Shown here one piece after another: positions 1-8,543 of a DNA stretch of 37,239 nucleotides (position 1 is its first letter; every line of letters begins with the position of its first letter). The stretch covers positions 1 through 37,239 of the forward strand of contig JAVBTC010000093.1 of NCBI GenBank assembly GCA_031556405.1, read 5' to 3'. The notes beneath the pieces are model-generated. The model was not told where the DNA came from, ran no database searches, and saw only the letters and a list, made by a program, of their open reading frames with translations. The translations under genes were made by a program, and so were the position numbers. This stretch comes from WQZF01 sp031556405 (GTDB lineage Bacteria; Pseudomonadota; Gammaproteobacteria; Burkholderiales; Rhodocyclaceae).

Positions 1-22
1 GCAGGGTAAACAAAGCGTAATC

Positions 23-55
23 GCGTAGGGTGTGCAAAGCATGGCGTGCCCACGC
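23..55. repeat. Imperfect REP-like palindrome
   Basis: An imperfect inverted repeat: the left arm begins GCGTAGGGTGTGC and the right arm ends GTGCCCACGC, around a short AAAGCATG centre. Similar GTGGGCA/TGCCCAC palindromes are common intergenic REP-like units in beta- and gammaproteobacteria. This is one copy near the window edge, so I cannot show that it is repeated locally. Confidence 0.35.
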
Positions 56-92
56 GCAAACCCCGGAACCCGGAATCCCGGATATCTTCAAA

Positions 93-160
93 TTCCAAAT
101 AAAATGAATTATATTTCATAACTGTAGCTGGTTTTAAGAGATAATTATTTCATTCATCCA
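93..160 (+). repeat. AT-rich dispersed element, copy A
   Basis: One of five related AT-rich segments in this window. It begins TTCCAAATAA, has CATAACTGTAGC at its centre and GATAATTATT on the right. It shares long blocks with copy E (32672-32742), including TTCCAAATA, CATAACTGTAGC and GATAATTATT. Copy A ends about 12 bp before the oxyR start codon, so it may contribute to the oxyR leader or promoter. Its right end is the least conserved of the family, and its boundaries are uncertain by several bases. Confidence 0.6.
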
Positions 161-172
161 AAAACTCCCGCC

Positions 173-1132
173 ATGACCCTGACCGAACTCCGCTACATCG
201 TCACGCTCGCAGAGGAGCGGCATTTCGGCCGCGCCGCCGAACGCTGCCACGTCAGCCAGCCGACCCTGTCGGTGGCGCTGAAGAAAGTCGAACAGCGCAT
301 CGGCGCGCAGCTTTTCGAGCGCTCGGCGGCGGAAGTGCGCATCACGCCGCTCGGCGAGCAGGTCGCGGCGCAGGCCGAACGCGTTCTTGAAGAAGCGACC
401 AAACTGGAAGAAATCGCCACCCGGGGCAAGGACCCGCTGGTCGGTCCGCTGCGGCTCGGCGTCATCTATACCATCGCGCCGTACCTGCTGCCGCGCTTCG
501 TGCCGGCGCTGCATGCACGGGCGCCGCAGATGCCGCTGTACCTGCGCGAGAACTTCACCGCTCACCTCGGCGAAGACCTGCGGCGCGGCGAACTCGACGC
601 GGCAATCGTCGCGCATCCCTTCGACGAGCCGGGCATCGTCACCCGCGCCGTCTACGACGAACCCTTCCGCATCGTGCTCCCGGCCGGGCATCCGCTGACG
701 AAGGAACGGGAAATTCCCGCCCGGCGCCTGACCGAGGAGCCGCTGCTGCTGCTCGGGCAAGGCAACTGTTTCCGCGACCAGGTGGTCGACGTCTGTCCGC
801 AGGGAAATTCGCACGGCGGACTGACCAGCGCCATCGAGGGCAGTTCGCTGGAAACGCTGCGCCACATGGTCGCCAGCGGCGCCGGCATCTCGGTGGTGCC
901 GGTTTCCGCGCTGGAAAGCTGGCCCCGGGACGATCTGCTCGTCGTGCGCCCTTTCGCGCCGCCGGCGCCGTCGCGCCGTGTCGTGCTCGCCTGGCGCGTC
1001 ACCTTTCCGCGGCCGCAGGCGATCGACGCACTGACGGCGGCGATTCTCGATGCGCCGCCGCCCGGCGTCACCCCCGTGCCGATGCCGGGGGCGAATATTC
1101 CCCCGGCATCCCCTGTTCCCGTATCTGCGTGA
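173..1132 (+). CDS. oxyR: LysR-family peroxide sensor OxyR
   Basis: A 319-residue LysR-type regulator that in known family members senses H2O2 by a disulfide switch and activates peroxide-defence genes. The N-terminal winged helix-turn-helix (about residues 1-60) begins MTLTELRYIV and carries the typical HFGRAAERCHVSQPTLS helix. The ligand-binding domain follows, with C199 (GQGNCFRDQ) and C208 (VVDVCPQG) at exactly the positions of the E. coli redox cysteines; this is the strongest evidence for OxyR over other LysR proteins. Length is close to the usual ~305, with a Pro-rich extension at the C-terminus. The AT-rich element A lies just upstream, and corA follows 40 bp downstream on the same strand. 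MsrA, Gpx and GST genes elsewhere in the window are plausible targets, but no OxyR site was established. Confidence 0.95.
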   Translation: MTLTELRYIVTLAEERHFGRAAERCHVSQPTLSVALKKVEQRIGAQLFERSAAEVRITPLGEQVAAQAERVLEEATKLEEIATRGKDPLVGPLRLGVIYTIAPYLLPRFVPALHARAPQMPLYLRENFTAHLGEDLRRGELDAAIVAHPFDEPGIVTRAVYDEPFRIVLPAGHPLTKEREIPARRLTEEPLLLLGQGNCFRDQVVDVCPQGNSHGGLTSAIEGSSLETLRHMVASGAGISVVPVSALESWPRDDLLVVRPFAPPAPSRRVVLAWRVTFPRPQAIDALTAAILDAPPPGVTPVPMPGANIPPASPVPVSA

Positions 1133-1172
1133 CCCCGGCAATCCCGACGAATCATCCATCCCGACAGACGCC

Positions 1173-2162
1173 ATGCTGATCCACTGCGCCACCTACGAAA
1201 ACGGCCGCAAACTTTCCGACCTCGCGCCGGACGACATTCCCGCCTTTCTCGCCCGTTCCGATCTCGCTCCCGGCGCTTTCGTCTGGGTGGCCCTGCTCGA
1301 ACCGGAAGCCGACGAACTGTCCCGGCTCGCCGATTATTTCGACCTGCACGAACTGGCGGTGGAGGACGCGGTAAAGGGCCTGCAGCGCCCGAAAATCGAC
1401 GAATACGGGGAAAACCTGTTCACCTTCCTGCGCACCGTCGAGCCGGCAAGTGAAGGCGACGAACACCCGTACCGCGTCGGCGAGATCGCCATCTTCGCCG
1501 GCACCCGCTACATCCTCTCGGTGCGCAAAAGCACGCGCACCGACCTCAGTCCCGTGCGCCAGCGCTGCGAGCGCGACCCGGACCTGCTCCGGCTCGGCCC
1601 GGCGTTCGTGCTGTACGCGCTGATGGATGCGGTGGTCGACCGCTATTTCCCGGTGCTCGAACACCTCGAAGGCGAAATCGAAGCGCTCGAAACCATGCTC
1701 TTCCGCCGCCTTTCCGCGCGGCAGAACGTCAAGACTTTCTACACGCTGCAACAGAAACTGCGCGTGTTCAAGCATGCCATCAGTCCGCTGCTGGAAGCGG
1801 TCAACCGGCTCCAGGGCGGCCGCCCGCCGCCGCTCGCCGCACCGCTCGCCAACTACTTCCGCGACGTTTACGACCACCTCGCGCGCCTCAACGCCACCGT
1901 AGACGGCATGCGCGAAACCCTGCAAACCATGCTGCAGGTCAATCTCACGCTGGTCAGCCTGGCCGAAAACGAAAATACCAAGAAACTCGCCGCCTGGGCC
2001 GCGATGATCGCGGTGCCGACGCTGATCGCCGGCATCTACGGCATGAACTTCACGAACATGCCGGAGCTGCACTGGCTCTGGGGGTATCCCATATCGATCC
2101 TGCTGATGGTGATCGCCGACGTGCTGCTGTATCTGCGCTTCAAGCGGGTGCGCTGGCTGTGA
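1173..2162 (+). CDS. corA: CorA-family magnesium/cobalt transporter
   Basis: A 329-residue CorA-type divalent cation channel. The N-terminal cytoplasmic alpha/beta domain is followed by long helices and two C-terminal membrane segments. The family signature GMN is at residues 290-292 (IYGMNFTNMPELHW), between the two membrane helices, with the usual basic C-terminus (RFKRVRWL). The reading frame is open upstream to an ATG at 1050, but that start would overlap oxyR. The ATG at 1173 gives MLIHCATYENG and a family-like length, so I chose it; the Shine-Dalgarno there is weak. It may be cotranscribed with oxyR. ZntB is a related alternative; the acidic MPEL loop after GMN fits CorA. Confidence 0.9.
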   Translation: MLIHCATYENGRKLSDLAPDDIPAFLARSDLAPGAFVWVALLEPEADELSRLADYFDLHELAVEDAVKGLQRPKIDEYGENLFTFLRTVEPASEGDEHPYRVGEIAIFAGTRYILSVRKSTRTDLSPVRQRCERDPDLLRLGPAFVLYALMDAVVDRYFPVLEHLEGEIEALETMLFRRLSARQNVKTFYTLQQKLRVFKHAISPLLEAVNRLQGGRPPPLAAPLANYFRDVYDHLARLNATVDGMRETLQTMLQVNLTLVSLAENENTKKLAAWAAMIAVPTLIAGIYGMNFTNMPELHWLWGYPISILLMVIADVLLYLRFKRVRWL

Positions 2163-2202
2163 AATACAAAAAGAATAAAACGTACGGAACCGATATGGCT
2201 GG

Positions 2203-2232
2203 TTGACATTACATCGAGCTATCTTCTACTCT
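2203..2232 (+). promoter_or_regulatory. Candidate sigma70 promoter of RHS1
   Basis: A perfect TTGACA at 2203-2208 is followed after 18 bp by TACTCT (2227-2232). The leader then contains TTAATATCT (2239-2247) and CATAAA (2252-2257), and a strong Shine-Dalgarno (AGGGAGAGG, ending 2265) before the ATG at 2270. The RHS2 upstream region has the same blocks with nearly the same spacing, which supports function. The -10 is weak, and a TAATAT inside the leader block is an alternative. Confidence 0.5.
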
Positions 2233-2269
2233 GCGCGATTAATATCTTCACCATAAAGGGAGAGGTGCC

Positions 2270-5200
2270 ATGAGTGGAAAACCGGCATCGAGAATCGGCG
2301 ACAAGGTTGCCGGCGGGGTCATCGTCCAGGGATCGCGCACGGTATTGATCGGTTCTCAGAACGGCGTCGCCTGTTCCGTCTGTCCAGGGGGAATCGCCGA
2401 AGGCAACCCGGTCAATCCGCTGCTGGGCGCCAAGGTGCTGAGCGGCGAAACCGATTTCGCGCTCCCCGGCCCCCTGCCGTTTATCCTCTCCCGCAATTAC
2501 AGCAGTTACCAGACGGAGATTCCGGCTCCGGTCGGCGTACTCGGCCCCGGCTGGCGCCTCCCGTCGGAAATGTCCCTGAACCTTGATCCGACATCCCTGA
2601 TGCTCAACGACAGCAGAGGACGCAGCATTCGCTTCAATCCCCTGTCTCCCGGAGAAATCGCTTATAGCCGCAGCGAAGGACTGTGGATCGTGCGCGGCGG
2701 CAGGGAAACATTGAACGGCCCGCAGGCGGAGACTCTGGCGATGGCCTGGCGCGGCCTGCCGACAGCCCTGCGGCGCCAGGCCGGTTATATTTTCGTCGCC
2801 ACCGGCCCCCTGGAACCGTGGTGGTGCTTCGGCGTGTTATCCGACGCGCTTTCGGAAACTTCGCCGCCGCTCGGCCAGCGTCTGATGGCGCAAGGAATCG
2901 TCGACCGTTTCGGACGAAGGCAGCTCTACACCCGCGCCGAGGACGGCCCCTTCGCCGGGCATATCACCGGCGTCGTGGACGGCGCCGGACGGCGGTACGC
3001 CCTCGACCTCGTCAAACTGCCGGATATTGCCCCCGCCCCCGGCTGGGGATCCGACGATGGCATCCGCCTCGCCGCCGTCCGCCTGCTGGGAGAAGACGGC
3101 GCCGCCGATGTTCCCCTGACCACCTACAATTACACCGCCCGCGGCGAACTGGCGGCGGTCCACGGCCGCGACGGGAAACGGCTGCGTCGCTTCGAATACC
3201 ACTCCGTTCTGACCGGCCGCATGACCGCCCATACTTATTCCGGCCGTCCCACCAGCCGCTACGAATACGACGCCCAGGGCCGGGTGATCGAACAGACCAA
3301 TCCTCAGGGTCTGAATTACCGCTTCGATTACTTTCCCGACCGTACCGTCGTCAGCGATCACCTTGGACGCAAACGCACCTACCACTTCGAAGGCAAAGGC
3401 GGCCTCAGGCGCGTCGTCAAACTCGAACGCGCCGACGGCAGTTGCACCCAAAGCCGTTTCGACGGCAGCGGCCGGCTGATTGCCGGCATCGATCCATTGG
3501 GACGGGAAACCGCCTATGAACGCGACACCGTTACCGGTAATTTACTGAGCGTCACCCTGCCCGACGGCAAACAGCAACGCTTCGAATACAACGCCTGCCA
3601 TTCCCCAACCCGGATCGTATTTCCCGATGGCAGCGAAGCTCGCGCCGCTTACGACCCCATGGGTCGAATGGTTGCCGACACCGATTCCCTGGGCCAGACC
3701 ACCCGCTATCGCTACCCCGGGGATAAAAGCGACCTGCCGTGTCAAATCGAAGACGCCAAAAACGGAATCAAACAATTCGAATGGAACGTCTCTGGCCAAC
3801 TGCAATGCTTCACCGACTGTTCCGGCAGCGGCACCCGCTATAGCTACGATCGCTGGGGGCAACTCACCCGGATCGAGGGAGAGGAAGGCATGCGCTTCGG
3901 TCACGATTACGACGACCGCGGCCTGCGTATCGCCAGCACCGATGCCTTGGGGCAAAAAACCGCCTACCGCTACGACGATGCCGGCGGCCTGACCGGAATC
4001 GTCTACCCCGACGACAGCGAAGTCCGTCTCGACTACGACGCCTGGGGCGATCTGTGCGGCTTTCACCATGGCGGCCACCGCCAGCAGTACCGCCACGATA
4101 CCGGGGGACGGCTGACCGAGATCACCGACGAAAATGGCGCTCGCGCACTTTTCCACTACGACAAGATGGATCGTTTGATAGAGGAAACCGGTTTCGACGG
4201 CCGCATCCAGCGCTATCGCTACAACCTGGCCGGTGAACTGATCCGGAGCGAGAGCGCGGGCCGGACCACCGAATACCGCTACGATGACGGCGGCCGCCTG
4301 GTGGAACGGCTGCAACCGGGAATCGACGGGCAGCCGATCTCCGTGCAGTACATTTATGACGATACTGGCGCCCTCATCGAAGCCCGGCATACCACCGATC
4401 CGGCAGGCGCCCTGATCCGTGTTCAATTCGAACGCGACCGCCTTGGACGCCTGACCGCCGAAACCCAGGAAGCATACAACGTCACCGGTGCCGCCGTCTG
4501 GAGCCACCGTGTCGAACACCGCTACGATGCGCTCGGCATCGAACGGGAAACATCCCTGAAGGGACTGCCGCCGCTTGTCTGGCAGACCTATGGTTCCGGC
4601 CACCTTCACGGCCTGTTGCTCGACCAGACCCCACTGATCGATTTCGAGCGCGACAAACTGCACCGTGAGGCCGAACGGCGCTTCGGCCAGACAACGATCC
4701 AGCGCCGTTACGACCTTCTTTCACGCTTGGCCGAAAGCGAGGTCCGTTCGCCGATGATCGGCGGCCAGCTCGACCGCCAGCACCATTACGATTCCCTCAA
4801 CCGGCTCACCCGGATCGATGCCGTTCAGGGAGCGTCGCAGTACCGCTATGATTCCGCCGGGCGCCTGATCGAAGCACTGCGCCCCGGGGGGCATGAAAAG
4901 TATCGCTTCGATGCCGCCGGAAACCGTCTTTTTGCGTTGGCCGATTCCCCCGATCTGCCCGACGTTCTCCTTTCCTCCTGCCCGGGCAACCGCATCGAGC
5001 ATGACGGCGAGTACCGCTACCGTTATGACGAACACGGCAGTCTCCTGCTCAAATACAAGGATGGAGAAACGCATTTCTATGGCTACGACGGCGCCCAGCG
5101 ATTAATCCGCTCCGCTCTGGAAACCCCGGAGCGTGTCGTCGCCAGCAACTACCTCTACGATCCCTTCGGACGCCGGATCGCCAAGCAGACGGTGACGACC

Positions 5201-6358
5201 GACGGGCAAGGACAAATCCAGGGCGAAGTGGAAACCACCTGGTACGGCTGGGACGGCGACAAACTGGTATTGACCGAGAAAAACGGCAGACGGATTCATA
5301 CCGTCTATCAACCGAACAACTTTGTGCCGCTGCTGCGGATCGAAGACGGGGTGAAAGCATCGAAACCGACTCTGGCGCAGGCTCTGCAACAAAAAGATGT
5401 CCCGCTGGAAGCAGCACACGTCACGATCCTCAACCGGATCGAGAAGGAACTAAGGCAAAACGCCCTGACTGCTCCCAGCATCCGCTGGCTGCGTGAAGCG
5501 CAACTGGAGCCGGAACAGCTTCGGCGCTTGCTGGCAGAGGAAGACAGCTCCACTCCGCCGCAAATCCATCTCTACCATTGCGACCATCTCGGCACGCCGC
5601 TCGCGCTGATCGATGCAACGGGCAACATCGACTGGAGTATCGAGAGCGATGCCTGGGGAAACACGCTAACAGAATACGACCCCAAGAATCTTTGCCAGAC
5701 GATCCGCTTTCAGGGGCAACACGCCGACCCGGAAACCGGGCTCTACTACAATCGGTATCGTTATTACGACCCTAGAGCCGGGCGTTACATCACACAAGAC
5801 CCGATTGGATTCAAGGGCGGTAACAATTTTTATCGGTACACGAGGAACCCTGTCAGAAGAGTCGACCCATTAGGGCTGGATGATTGGTCCGGGCTTACGG
5901 ATTTCGTAAACCAACCGGGAATGCAGGCGGCGCTCAATCAAGCGATAGCTGAACAGGAAAAAATAAAGCAACAACAACAGATGGACGAAAAGGTCAGACA
6001 ATGGCTTTGCCGTGCCGTGAATGAGAAAAATGAATACCAAGAACCCGGAATGTGGTTGCTTTTACAACGGGAAAAAGGATTGGACGTCGGCGACGACAGT
6101 CTGGCAGCCGCCGAGAGGTTTGCAATGGCTGCCGAGGGTTTTTGGGAAGGACTGCCGGGAATGCAAATTGTGGCACTCAACGGCAAAGAAATTGTGCAAA
6201 AAATCAGAATAAATTATCCGATCACTCAACCTATACTCGGAAGGCCAGGATCCAAGAACCCAGAATTTACGGAAGGATGGGGCAAAAAAGGGCATGAATA
6301 TTTCAAACAGGGAGTAACTCCGACGGAAGCATGCTCGAAAATCTGCAAAGGATCGTAA
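2270..6358 (+). CDS. PAAR-like/RHS-repeat polymorphic toxin (RHS1)
   Basis: A 1362-residue RHS protein. Residues 1-45 resemble a PAAR-like spike tip (MSGKPASRIGDKV, then a VCPGG turn). A DUF6531-like region follows (about 48-150; GETDFALPGPLPF, SRNYSSYQT). Dozens of YD/RHS repeats of the form YRYDDAGR fill roughly 300-1090. The conserved core end has HLYHCDHLGTPLALID, DPETGLYYNRYRYYDP, then TQDPIGF (about 1175) and DPLGL (1199-1203). RHS cores of this kind cut themselves after DPxGL and release the toxin inside a beta-barrel cocoon. The variable tail, residues 1204-1362 (nt 5879-6355), is AT-rich, Gln/Lys-rich and matches no toxin fold I recognise. It ends in TAATG shared with the next gene. 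No VgrG, Eag chaperone or T6SS gene lies in the window. The protein is near-identical in long stretches to RHS2 (19683-23819) except in the tail. Confidence 0.9.
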   Translation: MSGKPASRIGDKVAGGVIVQGSRTVLIGSQNGVACSVCPGGIAEGNPVNPLLGAKVLSGETDFALPGPLPFILSRNYSSYQTEIPAPVGVLGPGWRLPSEMSLNLDPTSLMLNDSRGRSIRFNPLSPGEIAYSRSEGLWIVRGGRETLNGPQAETLAMAWRGLPTALRRQAGYIFVATGPLEPWWCFGVLSDALSETSPPLGQRLMAQGIVDRFGRRQLYTRAEDGPFAGHITGVVDGAGRRYALDLVKLPDIAPAPGWGSDDGIRLAAVRLLGEDGAADVPLTTYNYTARGELAAVHGRDGKRLRRFEYHSVLTGRMTAHTYSGRPTSRYEYDAQGRVIEQTNPQGLNYRFDYFPDRTVVSDHLGRKRTYHFEGKGGLRRVVKLERADGSCTQSRFDGSGRLIAGIDPLGRETAYERDTVTGNLLSVTLPDGKQQRFEYNACHSPTRIVFPDGSEARAAYDPMGRMVADTDSLGQTTRYRYPGDKSDLPCQIEDAKNGIKQFEWNVSGQLQCFTDCSGSGTRYSYDRWGQLTRIEGEEGMRFGHDYDDRGLRIASTDALGQKTAYRYDDAGGLTGIVYPDDSEVRLDYDAWGDLCGFHHGGHRQQYRHDTGGRLTEITDENGARALFHYDKMDRLIEETGFDGRIQRYRYNLAGELIRSESAGRTTEYRYDDGGRLVERLQPGIDGQPISVQYIYDDTGALIEARHTTDPAGALIRVQFERDRLGRLTAETQEAYNVTGAAVWSHRVEHRYDALGIERETSLKGLPPLVWQTYGSGHLHGLLLDQTPLIDFERDKLHREAERRFGQTTIQRRYDLLSRLAESEVRSPMIGGQLDRQHHYDSLNRLTRIDAVQGASQYRYDSAGRLIEALRPGGHEKYRFDAAGNRLFALADSPDLPDVLLSSCPGNRIEHDGEYRYRYDEHGSLLLKYKDGETHFYGYDGAQRLIRSALETPERVVASNYLYDPFGRRIAKQTVTTDGQGQIQGEVETTWYGWDGDKLVLTEKNGRRIHTVYQPNNFVPLLRIEDGVKASKPTLAQALQQKDVPLEAAHVTILNRIEKELRQNALTAPSIRWLREAQLEPEQLRRLLAEEDSSTPPQIHLYHCDHLGTPLALIDATGNIDWSIESDAWGNTLTEYDPKNLCQTIRFQGQHADPETGLYYNRYRYYDPRAGRYITQDPIGFKGGNNFYRYTRNPVRRVDPLGLDDWSGLTDFVNQPGMQAALNQAIAEQEKIKQQQQMDEKVRQWLCRAVNEKNEYQEPGMWLLLQREKGLDVGDDSLAAAERFAMAAEGFWEGLPGMQIVALNGKEIVQKIRINYPITQPILGRPGSKNPEFTEGWGKKGHEYFKQGVTPTEACSKICKGS

Positions 6359-6819
6359 TGAAGAATATAAAAGGAAAAATTTACCTTTTTATTGCGACGA
6401 TTGCTTCGGGGTCTGTCATATTGGTCGACATTACGATAAGAATTCCTTTTTATTCTCTCGTGCTGTCGTTTCTCGGACTGATTCTTTTTCTTTTTGGTTT
6501 TTTTCTGAAAAAAAGGAAATGGAAGACATGCCTTATCTTTTTTTCTGCATTTCCCGTATGCATGACTCTCGGATTACTATGCCAACAGATCGCATTATTT
6601 CAGGCAGAAAATTTAAAGGAATTCCTGGAAGAAAAAGCAACCATCGACGATATACACAAGAAATATTCCGAAAAATGTCGCGGCAATTCCGGGAATTACT
6701 GCGGTTTTTATACGTATCGTATTATTTTAAACGCAGGCGAAAAAATGGAATCCAGTTCTTTGATCGTATTCCAGTTTTTCGATCGTCAAAGCGTCATTCC
6801 TCTGAGTCGTAAATCGTAG
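6358..6819 (+). CDS. Small membrane protein, probable RHS1 immunity protein
   Basis: A 153-residue protein whose ATG overlaps the RHS1 stop codon (TAATG), implying translational coupling. An ATG 27 bp earlier would give an N-terminal extension, but the overlap favours 6358. Three hydrophobic segments (about residues 7-25, 30-50 and 55-75) are followed by a hydrophilic C-terminal half with two cysteines (KCRG, NYCGF). The coding sequence is conspicuously AT-rich and unlike the flanking chromosome, as is the RHS1 tail; this is typical of exchanged toxin/immunity cassettes. Position and architecture suggest immunity to the RHS1 tail. A membrane location would fit a toxin that acts at the membrane or in the periplasm. 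I recognise no family, so the role is inferred from context. Confidence 0.7.
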   Translation: MKNIKGKIYLFIATIASGSVILVDITIRIPFYSLVLSFLGLILFLFGFFLKKRKWKTCLIFFSAFPVCMTLGLLCQQIALFQAENLKEFLEEKATIDDIHKKYSEKCRGNSGNYCGFYTYRIILNAGEKMESSSLIVFQFFDRQSVIPLSRKS

Positions 6820-6911
6820 AATTTCTCCGTTTTCATACCATATCCACGCTTCAGTGGATACGCTGGCCGTAAGCGTCTTTCGACATCCTCTGTCCACATG
6901 GGACTTAAATC

Positions 6912-7631
6912 ATGCCCCGCTACGCCACTGCCCTGTCCGCCTTCCCCATCACGAAGAAATGGCCACCCCGGCACACCGACCGGATCCAGCTTTATTCGCT
7001 GCCGACGCCCAACGGCGTCAAGGTCTCAATCATGCTCGAGGAAACCGGCCTGCCCTACGAACCGCATCTCGTCCGTTTCGACAGCAACGACCAGATGTCG
7101 CCGGAGTTCCTGTCGCTCAACCCCAACAACAAAATTCCGGCCATTCTCGACCCCGACGGCCCGGACGGGAAGCCGTTTCCCCTGTTCGAATCCGGCGCGA
7201 TCCTGCTCTATCTCGCCGACAAGACCGGCCGGTTCATCCCGGCCGACCCCGCCGGCCGTTACGAGGCGATCCAGTGGCTGATGTTCCAGATGGGCGGCAT
7301 CGGGCCGATGTTCGGCCAGGTCGGCTTTTTCAACAAATTCGCGGGCAGGGAATACGAAGACAAGCGCCCGCGCGACCGCTACGTCGCGGAATCGAGGCGC
7401 CTGCTCAAGGTGCTCGACGGGCGGCTCGCGGAACGCGCCTGGGTCATGGGCGACGCCTATACCATCGTCGACATGGCCATTTTCCCCTGGGTGCGTAACC
7501 TGATCGGGTTCTACGAAGCCGCCGACCTGGTCGCGATCGCCGAGTTTCCGCGGGTGCTGCGGGCGCTCGACGCCTTTCTGGCACGGTCGGCGGTGGCGAG
7601 AGGGATCGTCATCCCGAAAAGTGACGGTTGA
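6912..7631 (+). CDS. Nu-class (YfcG/YghU-like) glutathione S-transferase
   Basis: A 239-residue GST. The thioredoxin-fold N-domain carries PTPNGVKVSIMLEE (residues 31-44), matching the TPNG active-site loop of YfcG-type enzymes, whose Thr and Asn contact the glutathione thiols. LNPNNKIPAI and LFESGAILLYLADKTG are also family hallmarks. The helical C-domain has QWLMFQMGGIGPMFGQ and the N-capping motif region YTIVDMAIFPWV. Known homologues act as disulfide-bond reductases on glutathionylated substrates or peroxides. The ATG at 6912 adds about 20 residues before the fold; a later start is possible. It lies 92 bp after the RHS1 immunity gene and converges with the yceI-like gene. Confidence 0.88.
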   Translation: MPRYATALSAFPITKKWPPRHTDRIQLYSLPTPNGVKVSIMLEETGLPYEPHLVRFDSNDQMSPEFLSLNPNNKIPAILDPDGPDGKPFPLFESGAILLYLADKTGRFIPADPAGRYEAIQWLMFQMGGIGPMFGQVGFFNKFAGREYEDKRPRDRYVAESRRLLKVLDGRLAERAWVMGDAYTIVDMAIFPWVRNLIGFYEAADLVAIAEFPRVLRALDAFLARSAVARGIVIPKSDG

Positions 7632-7705
7632 TCCGGCCACGGAAAGCGGGCGGCGCGATGAACCGCCGCCGCCGTCATGTACGGAATGCTGGCTTCCGAG
7701 AAAAA

Positions 7706-7779
7706 TTCTAATTAAATAAAAATAATTGCGGATTATAACCAGCTACATAAAACAAACTAAATTTTACTGTTAATTAGAA
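7706..7779 (-). repeat. AT-rich dispersed element, copy B
   Basis: A 74-bp element whose ends are a perfect 10-bp inverted repeat (TTCTAATTAA / TTAATTAGAA). Read on the minus strand it has TTATGTAGCTGG at its centre and aligns with copies A, C, D and E. It sits between convergent genes (GST and the yceI-like gene) and ends 2 bp from the yceI-like stop codon. A terminator or REP-like role is possible. Confidence 0.7.
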
Positions 7780-7781
7780 TT

Positions 7782-8384
7782 TTATCTTCCAGCCGGTGTT
7801 TCCACTACCTTGAACGCCTCGACCGGAATGATCAGGCGGATGGTATCGCCGACGGCGGGCAGGAATTCCTTCATGCCGTAGTCGGAGCGCTTGATCGTCG
7901 CGGTGACGTCGGCGCCGCATTCATCCTTCTTGTAAATCGGATTGTTGCCGCAGCGAAAATTGGCCACTTCCAGGCGCAGCGGGCGCGTCTGCCCCAGCAG
8001 GGTGAATTCGCCTTCGGCGGCGACGACGTTCTCGCCTTCAAAAATCAGCCGCGTCGAACGGAATTTCATCGTCGGATAACGCGCCACGTCGAAGAATTTG
8101 TCGGAACGCATCATGTCGTCCCAGTCCTTGGCGCCCATGCTGATCGAGGCGGCATCGATCGCCACCGTGACGGAACCGGTACGCCCGGCGCGGTCGAGAA
8201 CGATGGAACCTTCGGTTTTATCGAAACGCCCGCGTTGCGTCGAGAAGCCGAAATGGCTGACTTCGAATATCGGATAGGTATGGCGCTGGTCGATGTCGTA
8301 ACGCTCCTCGGCGGCAAAGGCCGGGGCGGAAACGGTCACGGCGAGGGCAAGGGAAACGATGCTGGAGAAAATATGTTTTTTCAT
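7782..8384 (-). CDS. YceI-family secreted protein
   Basis: A 200-residue YceI-like protein. A Sec signal peptide is clear (MKKHIFSSIV, then an Ala/Val-rich core, with AFA as a likely cleavage site before AEERYDIDQRH). The mature part has the family pattern: YDIDQRHTYPIFEVSHFGFST, GSVTVAIDAASISMG, FDVARYPTMKFRST, and a C-terminal IRLIIPVEAF strand. YceI proteins form a lipocalin-like barrel that binds isoprenoid-type lipids in the periplasm. The ATG at 8384 is chosen over an upstream ATG at 8435 because it follows AAGGAGTC and starts the signal peptide. The two mature cysteines (FRCGNN, DECGAD) could form a disulfide. Confidence 0.9.
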   Translation of the reverse strand: MKKHIFSSIVSLALAVTVSAPAFAAEERYDIDQRHTYPIFEVSHFGFSTQRGRFDKTEGSIVLDRAGRTGSVTVAIDAASISMGAKDWDDMMRSDKFFDVARYPTMKFRSTRLIFEGENVVAAEGEFTLLGQTRPLRLEVANFRCGNNPIYKKDECGADVTATIKRSDYGMKEFLPAVGDTIRLIIPVEAFKVVETPAGR

Positions 8385-8543
8385 TGGAACGACTCCTTCG
8401 TTGGGGAAAATGAAACCGGTATGTCCGGCCGGCATTCTTGTTTTTTAGCACATGTTTCCCTGCGCGTTTTTAGTACGTTTTCGGCGCATTTTCGGAATCG
8501 ACACTTCGGCCCCGACCGCGCATCGCGGCATCGCCCCGATGCG

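Noticed and set aside
134..1192. Long open frame antisense to oxyR
   Set aside because: It mirrors the GC-rich codons of oxyR; the product is Arg/Asp-rich and has no domain. Similar long antisense frames opposite mscS, tex and EIIC-EAL were discarded for the same reason.
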